Shown here: positions 8,001 to 15,200 of the stretch, piece after piece
Layout: every line of letters starts with the position of its first letter
How positions within the stretch are numbered: position 1 is the first letter of the stretch
Source of the DNA: a virus
DNA: 26,036 bases
Direction: 5' to 3' (one strand)
IMG/VR virus record: IMGVR_UViG_3300030451_001515
Coordinates: 1-26,036 of that record
The notes under the pieces: generated by a model
Databases searched by the model: none
The model's input: the letters and a program-made list of their open reading frames with translations, nothing else
What the model was told of the DNA's origin: nothing
Position numbers and translations under genes: made by a program

Positions 8001-8926
8001 ATAGGTGTTGAACCTGCTGCTAATCTTGGTATACTTGTACTAGCTCCACCAGCCATCATACCTATGCTTACAGGCGCACTTTCAGCTAAACCACTACCTA
8101 ATTGTTTAAAACCATCCGACCAATTACCTTTTTTAAAGTTTTCATAAATACCTTGAGTATCATAATTTTCATTATTCCAAATAGCTTGTTCTTTACCTAA
8201 TTTTTCACTTTCTTTTTGATAAAATTCTAATAAAGGATTTGATATATTAAAATCTTCTTTAAATTTTTTAGAACTAGCCTCAAATTCTTTAGGTAAAACA
8301 CCTGCTTTTACTAATAAATTTTGAGGTAAAGAAAACATATCATAAAAACTTTCACCTACACTAAACATCATTTCACCTAATGTTGTACTTCCTTTTGCTA
8401 AGTCTACAGTAAATAGTTTTTCTAAATAAGATTTTTTAGCTATTTTATCTTTTTCTATTTGCTCTTTATCTTGTACGCTTCTTAAAGCTGTATTATGATC
8501 TTCAATTGCTTTATTTAACTCAATTAAAGTATCGTTATACATTTTAATTCTATTAGGAGCATCCATGGCATCCATTTCCATATCACCTCCGGATATTTGA
8601 ATTAAATCAGTTTCAAGTTTATTTATATTGTTTTGAGAATTTTTAAAATCAAACTCCTCTACATCTATTTCAGGTTCTATAGGTTCTGTAGCTGAAGCAA
8701 TAGTTAAAGGTATAGGTTCGTCTTCTTTTGGTTTTTCTTCTTGTTCTATTGGTTCAGTAGCAGATTCAAAAGTTAATTTTATAGGTTTTTCTTCTACAAC
8801 TTCTTCAACTTCCTCTTCAACTTGTGGTTGAGGGTTTTTCTTCTTCCATTCCTCTACTTTAGCATATATCTCTTCTTGAGATAAATTCTGATCCTGTAAA
8901 GAAATAACGTATTCTTGTAGAGTCAT
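2006..8926 (-). CDS. Giant multidomain virion ('polyvalent') protein with sigma-like, nuclease-like and HAD domains
   Basis: This 2306-residue protein is the largest in the window, and its ATG directly abuts the stop of the preceding gene. Residues 1-100 are acidic and contain a duplicated element ending in SATEPIE (47-61 and 71-84). Residues 275-440 are Ala/Gly-rich helices typical of ejected internal proteins. Residues about 652-725 resemble sigma-70 region 2, with FDPAKGVTWSTY at 699-710. Residues about 1105-1310 hold a PD-(D/E)XK-like core (D1133, E1146-S-K1148). Residues about 1389-1560 form a HAD domain with all four motifs: DFDDT (1396-1400), VVTARP (1474-1479), K1513 and DD (1532-1533). 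Residues about 1600-2306 contain hydrophobic segments near 1840-1862, 1925-1955, 2055-2080 and 2098-2118. I infer that it is packaged in the capsid and injected with the DNA, acting on host nucleic acids or nucleotides. No RNA-polymerase DxDGD motif was found. The domain calls are motif-based. Confidence 0.8.
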   Translation of the reverse strand: MTLQEYVISLQDQNLSQEEIYAKVEEWKKKNPQPQVEEEVEEVVEEKPIKLTFESATEPIEQEEKPKEDEPIPLTIASATEPIEPEIDVEEFDFKNSQNNINKLETDLIQISGGDMEMDAMDAPNRIKMYNDTLIELNKAIEDHNTALRSVQDKEQIEKDKIAKKSYLEKLFTVDLAKGSTTLGEMMFSVGESFYDMFSLPQNLLVKAGVLPKEFEASSKKFKEDFNISNPLLEFYQKESEKLGKEQAIWNNENYDTQGIYENFKKGNWSDGFKQLGSGLAESAPVSIGMMAGGASTSIPRLAAGSTPMFLGPELERLREENPGASEFDLTVKAIGLAGAETVFSAIGSGTLGKVYKDILLKEGKEQGAKIFRNGLIEMYEQALKKAGAPAGALGEGIEEVATQITQNMINGKDPFEGVNDAFLQGLGGGATYSGPINVMQVKQGIQEAVAINKINKNIAEINPNFSVNNLTEVYSKPVDLSTPISSLEELKIAQVPNANIIIDQQIKKDLELGKINQEQADNIQDNFNNITKATQQLKPLGLQENVEASNLLIEKNKLQQKIKEVDDSALTKDDATRVNEINDRLGEIVTEEKAAFEKEKSETVGMSILPTRQEGETVEETDVEVDDSADGINETLLETIKNPNASKADQNQAQQALIDSNQNLYLEAVRFSTEAGTIPRNKVLEAINSRLGPIINNFDPAKGVTWSTYVTNSLKPKMQEIYSEASIGQRGVSLDTEGARQVADTQVETDTRQEIPQRPKVYPASLEVISEKITPETRADQTAMIQQDIDRGIASIGISPKSIAQEISSKTKSKEYRKLIKNQLGKWNSTEYNENVDRLVTKDFIRTIPIATLKRRFGKLFNITQTGTVPTTKVENGKRTDFKKPVFNIPAITEDQLQSVRDYFKSSEKRQQSLYSLLGEGIAVEQIEELKANDSFMQDLQGKLELKNSNLTAEQFMDEVASDLDKRNLEDTSLDVVEDTIEQTLQSAIDNVDSFIQDQAGTLYAGLPVSQVAKAIKSGLNIIKDTYSKTKDIVKSIKAGIDSIRKALGLTKKEADNLQNTFEQEITEESLQNDTLDTEYLVEKVMETEGLKRDKAFEQLIINNAIKLESKFPGLKVILKKPSEKGRYRNFDFAFELNGFEFLGESKLDNAQYSSVNGTYDFNTGDFKFTYDKYSPELQSVMDNIVKKSKPKLNAWAKDIKKQGVDLTTSSKKIPKTAWMQAQKAGLQKATTTKETVSADVIAELYNKKQPPVYYINIQGQGLFYMGENPLNLPVPKLEGTVDMVFRFKRSGTDANGNITPTLAFVPANIKVTGEKSNFNLDSPKSFEKLMQTPTVQDILKLEDQARNKTANIASDIVSKKQNSTEIKQTLVNSQDVRVNAQKVDKKEKGLSAFDFDDTLALTKEKVKYTMPDGTTGELTAGEFAVQAEELTANGAEFDFSNFENVDISTLEGPMVGEARKKQAKFGPKDIFVVTARPGASATAIQTFLKNIGLNIPLSNITGLGNGDPQAKADWFLEKASEGYNDFYFADDSLLNVQQVKNVLDQIDVKSDVQQAIADKTTRLNNEFNNQIEEVTGKESFKRYSDARARLEGKQKDKGIFKRFINQFTITPSADDFMGLMYAFMGKGKQGNKHAQFIKENLMDPYNKAEQELLSAKVTVANDFAALKDAFPTLKSKNGKNPLMQEIGVGPYTKSQAIRVYMWNKQGMEIPGMSKRDIDALVSAVESDLELLPFADNVMLVQKNKEYPAPTKNWLAGDITTDILRGLDTTYRKELMTEFNENSDIIFSPENLNKIEALYGSKFRESLVDSLRRMKSGSNRPVFVGSGARIVNEMMDWLNSSVGAVMFLNMRSGLLQLISNVNFINWGDNNVYNAAKAFTSKDYFPTVLKLMNSDYLVNRRDGLKINVNEAELADAGRQGGIKGMINYILDKGFAITRVMDSVAIATGGATFFINRKKSLQNRVNPKTGKLYTEAEAESKAFDDFYAIAEETQQSSNPARISQQQASFAGRVILSFQNVTMQYNRKTKKSIQDLYNRRTKPGMTQRESDLSNLSSIIYYVGVQNLVFNGLQQALFALAFEDEPEEKEKANAASIANGMLDSLLFGLGFGGAIVSTVKNVAARVAEESEKKTTQYRDTVWNVFDISPVLDSKVRKLRTAAKTFDWNMDEIKRRGWSLDNPAYLAVSQIISATTNLPLDRVLRKAMNIGQAFDEETKTWQTVALLLGWSGWNVGLPYWGRESTIKKEEAEDEKLKDKFKNDVRKFKNMGFTKRIPLTGPNSGKPSGELGVDYIQIERPDGKIQYYKKP

Positions 8927-10030
8927 TTAACTTAATTTGTTATCTTGTAAAAACTTATCTGCTTTCGCTTTTTTACCTTCTTCTAAATCAAATACAGCCG
9001 CGTCAGCTTGTACTGTAGGTATTTGATTAGTAGTAAATTGTTTTAAATAATTATTCATAAAATACTCTTTGTATTTTGTCATAAATAATTCTTTTTTATC
9101 TTGCATTAATGGTAAATCTTTTTCATATGACCACGCAACAAAACCTGCATTAGCATTTTGAGCCATTTGATCATCTTCTGATACACTAGTGTCAGCACCA
9201 ATAAATACGTTCCATGCTGCAACTACTGATTGTTCTGAGCTTAATAAACCTGCTACTTCAGCATTTATAAATGGAGTTACTTTTCTTTCAATTTTATCTA
9301 AATCATATTTAAGTAAGTTTCTACCTTTACCCATACCTATATCTATAATTTCATAATCATAGCTACCATCAGAGTTTTTTAACACAAATTCTTCTGCTAT
9401 TTTAGCTCCAGGCATTAATTCACCTGTTTCTGGATTAGTAGATCCTCCTGCCATAACACCAACCTCACTTAATAATCTAAGCATGTCCTTATTTATATCT
9501 GGAGTTTGTGCAACTATATCTGTGCCTGAGTTTAATAACGCATCTAACGCGTCGCTATTAATAATAAAAGGCTGATCAAGCATTGGTCCTTCAAATATTA
9601 ATGATTGACTACCATTTGCGTTTAAATATAAAGAAATATCATAACCATCGCTTTTAGCAAATGTGGGTTTACCTGTTAATATAGCATATGCAACAGCGTA
9701 TTTATAATTTTGATTAACATCATAATAAGTATCTTCTGTAACATTTAATTGAGATTCTATACTAGCAAGAAAATCTATAGATTTTTGAGGAGCTAACATT
9801 AAATGTTTTAATTGCTGATTTTCAGCATAACAAGTAGGATCAACACACGTATTGTTTTGTATAGCTGTTTTTAATTTAGCATACATATTACCTGTGCCTT
9901 CATAAGCTTTATCTAATATTTTAAAATTATAATCAGCATGATTAGCAATATATTGCTTATTATAACCAAGTGCATTACTCTTGTTTAATTGTTTTATAAA
10001 CAGATTAATTCTTATGTTTTTATCTTCCAT
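8927..10030 (-). CDS. Uncharacterised late virion-region protein (367 aa)
   Basis: I do not recognise this protein. It has no signal peptide and no clear membrane segment. It is a mixed alpha/beta soluble protein with a helical N-terminus (LFIKQLNKSNALGYNKQYI), a Cys pair at TCVDPTC, a central region with PMLDQPFIINSDALDALL, and a Lys-rich C-terminal helix. It lies between an internal-virion-type protein and the giant multidomain protein and is joined to the latter by TAAATG. It is therefore probably made in step with them and may be a cargo, tail or assembly component. That role is inferred only from position. Confidence 0.75.
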   Translation of the reverse strand: MEDKNIRINLFIKQLNKSNALGYNKQYIANHADYNFKILDKAYEGTGNMYAKLKTAIQNNTCVDPTCYAENQQLKHLMLAPQKSIDFLASIESQLNVTEDTYYDVNQNYKYAVAYAILTGKPTFAKSDGYDISLYLNANGSQSLIFEGPMLDQPFIINSDALDALLNSGTDIVAQTPDINKDMLRLLSEVGVMAGGSTNPETGELMPGAKIAEEFVLKNSDGSYDYEIIDIGMGKGRNLLKYDLDKIERKVTPFINAEVAGLLSSEQSVVAAWNVFIGADTSVSEDDQMAQNANAGFVAWSYEKDLPLMQDKKELFMTKYKEYFMNNYLKQFTTNQIPTVQADAAVFDLEEGKKAKADKFLQDNKLS

Positions 10031-10045
10031 TATAATTTATTTATT

Positions 10046-10708
10046 TTAAGTGCCAAATGCACTGCTTAACATATCTGCTGCGCCGCCAATAGCACCTGTT
10101 AAAGCCGCTGTAGAATCAGCACGAGCTTGAGCAGCAGCTCCACGTAAAGCACCAATTTGATTAGACAGTCTATTAAGTTTCTGCATTTCTCTTTTATCTT
10201 TTTCAGCAAAAACAAATTGTTTACCAGCTACTTCAGCTTGTTGAATTCTTCTAGCTTCAGCCATTTGTTGTGTTTGTAATGTAGCTTCGCCTTGAGCTCT
10301 TGCTTTTTCATTTGCAACCTCCTGAGATTCAATACTTGCAGCGACTCCTTTTTTAGCTTGTAATGCTGCTTGAGCTAATGCAGTTGCACTACCCGCGCCA
10401 CCACCAGTAGCTCTAATAGTGTCTAAAGTATTAGCCAGAGCTACATCTGATTGTTCTATTTGCATTTCAGCAGCTTGTGTAGCAACTGATAAACTAGCAA
10501 AAGGATTAGACAATGTAGAACTTAAATCAGTTACACCTTCATAAGGATTTATTATTTGCTGTCTATTTGCTTCTAATCTATTTAATTTACTTTGTAACCT
10601 TGCAGCTTCTCGCTCTCTACGCGCAGCTTCTTTTTTAGCCGCGCTACTAGCCATTATTCCGCCTATAATCTGGAGCCCTCCTCCTATAACCATTGATGCT
10701 GGATCCAT
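10046..10708 (-). CDS. Internal virion / ejection-type protein
   Basis: The 220-residue product is rich in Ala, Gln and Glu. It begins with a Gly-rich hydrophobic segment (residues 5-20, SMVIGGGLQIIGGIMA) followed directly by a basic coiled coil (AAKKEAARREREAARLQSKL). A second long helical stretch covers about residues 125-195, and the end is another Gly/Ala segment (LTGAIGGAADMLSSAFG). A membrane-active N-terminus followed by long helices is the layout of podoviral ejection proteins such as T7 gp14 and P22 gp7. Those leave the capsid with the DNA and help build a channel through the cell envelope. It sits after the tail genes and before the giant protein, the usual place for this class. The family assignment comes from architecture, not from a recognised signature. 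Confidence 0.65.
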   Translation of the reverse strand: MDPASMVIGGGLQIIGGIMASSAAKKEAARREREAARLQSKLNRLEANRQQIINPYEGVTDLSSTLSNPFASLSVATQAAEMQIEQSDVALANTLDTIRATGGGAGSATALAQAALQAKKGVAASIESQEVANEKARAQGEATLQTQQMAEARRIQQAEVAGKQFVFAEKDKREMQKLNRLSNQIGALRGAAAQARADSTAALTGAIGGAADMLSSAFGT

Positions 10709-10732
10709 ATTTATTATTTTTTATTATTAATT

Positions 10733-12220
10733 TTATTGATAACCATTATTTGCTATATATTCACTTCCAACAGCAAACAACTCTTTTTCACCTCCAACAT
10801 CTGTTACTGAGTCTGTTGCTATTGTTACTGTTGCAAAAAATCCTTTAATACCTGACATTGAAGAGCCAAAAGCTATTTCGCCTGAAGCTATAGGACTATT
10901 ATTTATTAAATTTGCAACATATTTATTTTCTTTTCTATTAAAACCAGCGTAATTAAAAGGAGGTATAACAGCTGCCGTACCTGTATTAGCAGGTGTTGCT
11001 GAATCATAAGTTCCTTGTACATAACTATATACTTGAGCTGTTGTATCTTGAAAATCTACCCAGTTATTATTAGAATAATTTAAATTTTTACCTGTTAAAT
11101 CTGAAACAAAACTATTTATTTGCCAACCATTACTTCCTTCATAATCAACAGTTTTAAAGTTTTTAGATATTGACACATTAGGATTAAAAACAAATGTAAT
11201 AGAACTAGGTTGTATTGTACCACCATCGTTAGGATAAAATCTATTTCTTGTACCTGCTAAAGAATAATGCTCGTATAAAGAACCAAATTTCACACTGTAA
11301 AATTTATTACCTAAACTAAACATGTGGTCTGGTTTATAAGTAAAAAAGCTAGTCCAACCTTTAATATTTTCGTCCCATGTTAATGTTTCATAACCTCTTT
11401 CAAAAGAAAACTCATCTGCTCCAGACTCTTGAGTTGAAATTACATATTGTTTATTATATATGTCCCAACCACCAATTATTTTACCTGGAACTCCTGCTAT
11501 ATTTATATCTGTTCCTAACCTGTCTCTAAAATAATCTATCATATTAGCTGCAGATATTTCTTGTAATTGACCACCCGCTAATCTTAATATAACATTATTA
11601 TTTTTATCAGAAAAATACTTTGCTGTTCCATATACAGCAAAACTTTGTGGATCTTTACTAATACCGTATTTACCCGGATAAGGTTGTATTGCCCCAATAA
11701 CTAAATTAGAACTTGTTACAGTGCCTCCACCTTCTGCTGAATATATCGCGTCTTTATCTATTAAAGCTCTATTTATTTTTAACTCTTGAAATATATTTAA
11801 ATTAGTATCTTCTGCATAAAGTTTTTGTATTGAGCCATTAGCAGGATCAACTGATTTAACTATATCATCTCCTACTGAAAAAACATTAGTTCTATTTATA
11901 CCAGTTCTAGAATTATATATTCCAGAGTATATCATACTATTGCTTCTTATAGAGCTATTTGGCTCTTCTTCAACTAAATAAGCTTTTGCGCCAAAAGATA
12001 CAGTTGTATTGTTATAACCTCCATTTATTCTTGATTCTTCAATAACCCAGTTATTACCTATATCCGTATTTGTAGAGCTTGGATAACCACCTTTACTTGC
12101 TGGTATACCATTAGAGCCATTCCAAACAGGTATATCTCCATAGTTTGGACTAGTTATATTAGCATTAACTTTCTTTAGAAGGAATGTATTAAAGTATTTA
12201 ACTTCTACAATAGCAGCCAT
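10733..12220 (-). CDS. Beta-rich tail protein, P22 gp10/muzzle C-terminal-like
   Basis: The 495-residue product is almost entirely beta-type. A diagnostic stretch at about residues 245-330 contains GKIIGGWDIYNKQYVIST, then TLTWDENIKGWTSFFTYKPD, MFSLGNKFYSVKFGSLYEHY and RNRFYPNDGG. It continues with ITFVFNPNVSISKNFKTVDYEG. From memory, this succession of short motifs is shared by large tail proteins of crAss-like and uncultured marine phages and by propeller-type tail accessory factors. The C-terminal GIKGFFATVTI and KELFAVGSEYI also occur in that family. In other phages these motifs can lie at the end of one long muzzle protein; here they form their own gene, 30 bp after the 1383-residue tail protein. 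The likely role is in the distal tail around the DNA exit channel. Confidence 0.65.
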   Translation of the reverse strand: MAAIVEVKYFNTFLLKKVNANITSPNYGDIPVWNGSNGIPASKGGYPSSTNTDIGNNWVIEESRINGGYNNTTVSFGAKAYLVEEEPNSSIRSNSMIYSGIYNSRTGINRTNVFSVGDDIVKSVDPANGSIQKLYAEDTNLNIFQELKINRALIDKDAIYSAEGGGTVTSSNLVIGAIQPYPGKYGISKDPQSFAVYGTAKYFSDKNNNVILRLAGGQLQEISAANMIDYFRDRLGTDINIAGVPGKIIGGWDIYNKQYVISTQESGADEFSFERGYETLTWDENIKGWTSFFTYKPDHMFSLGNKFYSVKFGSLYEHYSLAGTRNRFYPNDGGTIQPSSITFVFNPNVSISKNFKTVDYEGSNGWQINSFVSDLTGKNLNYSNNNWVDFQDTTAQVYSYVQGTYDSATPANTGTAAVIPPFNYAGFNRKENKYVANLINNSPIASGEIAFGSSMSGIKGFFATVTIATDSVTDVGGEKELFAVGSEYIANNGYQ

Positions 12221-12250
12221 ATTATTATTATTACTTGTTTTTTTAAATTT

Positions 12251-15200
12251 TTAAGAACCGTTACAAAGCGTTTGAGTTATTGGTTGTTGCACAAACCCAG
12301 CTGTTATTGCTCCAGCAGACATAGCTCTAGCGCAAACAGTGTATGTTGATCCATTATTTATAATATTAACAGTAGCAGCAGTTGGGTCTCCTTGACAATC
12401 TGTATATGTAAAACTTCCTAAATTAGCTCCATCTGTAGTAGAGTTATATAAAAATGTATAGCAAAAAGTTCTATCTATAATTAAATTAAAATTACAAACA
12501 GCGGTTGCTCCACCTGCGTCCTGAACAGTGGCGACACAAGCATATGTTCCATCAACCATACTTACTGGTGGATTGCCTCCTTGAAAATAAAATCTAGCTC
12601 TCCAATTTATAGAATTTATAAATGAATCTATTTGCACATCACCAGTTCCACTTGGCCCGTAATCTACACCGCTTTTAGTAACAGTTATTGACCATGTTAA
12701 ATCTTTATTAGTATTTAAACCCAACACATTAGAACCGTTTTGAGAATCTAAAATATGAAATGTCCCTACACCACCACCACTAGTTCCTGGTACATAAGTA
12801 GCTGGATTAGTACAACTTAATATAATTGGACTAACATTTTGTAAAGATACAGGTCCTTGACTAATAAAAGTTTCTACACCTGAAGGATAATTTATTTTAA
12901 AATTAAATAAATAAGTTTGACTAGTAGTATTTTGATTACTATAATATAAAAAATCTTGAGTTTTTACATTATATTGACCATTTGTATAATCTACTAAAGC
13001 AAAACTAGAAGTAACATCATTAGGTGGTTCATTATAATCTAAAACACTTTCTAGTTCTATTTGGGGTGGAACAGTAGCTGCGTATGAAACATTATTACCA
13101 AATTGATCAACTATTAAAAAATTAGTAGTTAATATATTGTTGTTGTTTCCTAAGCTTTCTAAAAATGTTCCTGTATAATTAAAGCCACTTATATTAACTG
13201 AATCATTTATTCCTCCTAAAACAGCAGTATTTAATTCACTTATTAATCCTGTGCTTGTAGTTTCCCAAAATATATCTAAGTTTGAATCTACAGGATCTGT
13301 TTCCATTACAGCTAGCTGAGGCATATTTACAATTCTAGGAGTTGTAGGAGACGTTGAGTTAGCATTTCTAAAAGGTGTAGGTGAAAATGTTATAACATCA
13401 CCAGCACCTGTTGATGTTGTTGCTCCACTTGGATTATTTATACTTACATCAAAATTACCTGCAGCAGGAGTTAATTTGACTACAGTACAACCATCTGGAA
13501 TTCCAGGACCTGATATTTTTTGACCAGGTACTATTCCACTTGTAGGAGAAATACTAGCACCAGTAATTTGAAATTCAAAATTAGGACCAGCTTGATTAAC
13601 ACCTGTAGCTTCTGCTGTTGTTATAACTGCTTGTATACCAAATTTACCTGAAGGTGTATTTATTCTAGCAACTAAAGGATCTGCATCAACATTGTAAAAC
13701 TCAATAGGAGCAGAATAATTAACATTATTAATACCATTAAATAAATCATCATCTGTTGCTATAGCACTTACAATAGGAGGTAATAATCCAGGGTAATACT
13801 GTTTATTAGTTACGTCAGCTGTATACGGTCCAACACCCTCGTTATTATTTAAGTTTTCTACTCTACCATGTAGTATCACACTGCTTCTAAATAATTTTTG
13901 CTCAGGACCAACCTCGGTTAAATCACGAGGTACTTTATTTATATTGTCATTTATTAATACAGCATGAGATGTTTTACCAAGTTCTTTATTTATATCTTCT
14001 GGATAAGCAGCCATAACACCAGGTAAATACACGTTATAATATTCTTGTTCTGTTTGTTTTACTACAATTTTATATGAATACCACCCGGTAGGATTATAGT
14101 CTATACTTGTAGTATCATTATTGTATAAACCAGTAGTTGATCCACTTATAGGGTCGTTAAATAAAACTTTTAATGAGTTTCCTAAAAAAGTTCTAGCAGC
14201 AATATTACTATCAATATACGGGTTAAAAACTGTAGAGCCTAAATAATTTTTATTATTTAAACTTACGGAATTATCTGAAGAAGAAAGTATTACACTAGAT
14301 TGTCTTCCATATCTATCAGATAAAACAACACCTACTTGATAATTTCTATTTTGTTTTAAAGAAGAATTAGGATATTCAACAGAGCTTGTAGTATAAGCTG
14401 TAGGATTACTACTACTAAAAGTTAAAACTGTATTATCAGGTAAACTTTGAGTTAAATTGTTGCTTATAGTTAAAGTTGAACCAATGTAAGAAACTACAAC
14501 TGTGTTAGCTGGTATTCCTGGATTACTAGCTGTTACAGTCATTCCATTATTTATAACACCTGTTATTGTATCTATAGCAAAATTATCTGCTGTAGCACCT
14601 GTAGCTCCATTAACTAACGCGCCGCCAGTACCAATATTAAATTCTGTTTTTTCACCTATACCTACATTATAATTTATTGTAGAAGGTGGATTATGTTTAT
14701 TTTGAAAATTACCATAAACAATTCTATTACTTATAACCTCTTGACTTAATGCTTTTACAGGAACTACATCATAAGTTCTAGTTGTTTCACTTGATGGTAA
14801 AGTTTTAACTGGTTTAGTGCTTTGATATTCGTATTCAAAAATACTAGGATCACCAAAAGTTAAAACAGTATTATTAGCTAAAGTTTGCGCAGTAGATAAA
14901 ATAACAGTAGTTCCATCAAAACTTACAACAGTAGGACTATTAACTATACCTGTACCTGTAACTAAAGCGCCAACTCTTATACCGCCTGTAACAGTATCTA
15001 CAGGAATAGAAGTAGTAGCAGCTGGTGTTCCATTAACTTCAGCAGTACCTGTTTGATTTTGTATTGTTGATATTGAAACGCTATCAACTACGTTTATATT
15101 GTTTGTATCAGATTCTTTATATAAAATATCTATTTCTTCTACTTTTAAAATACTTTGCATTTGAGTAGAGTTATATGGCAATGGTATTCTAAGTAAAATT

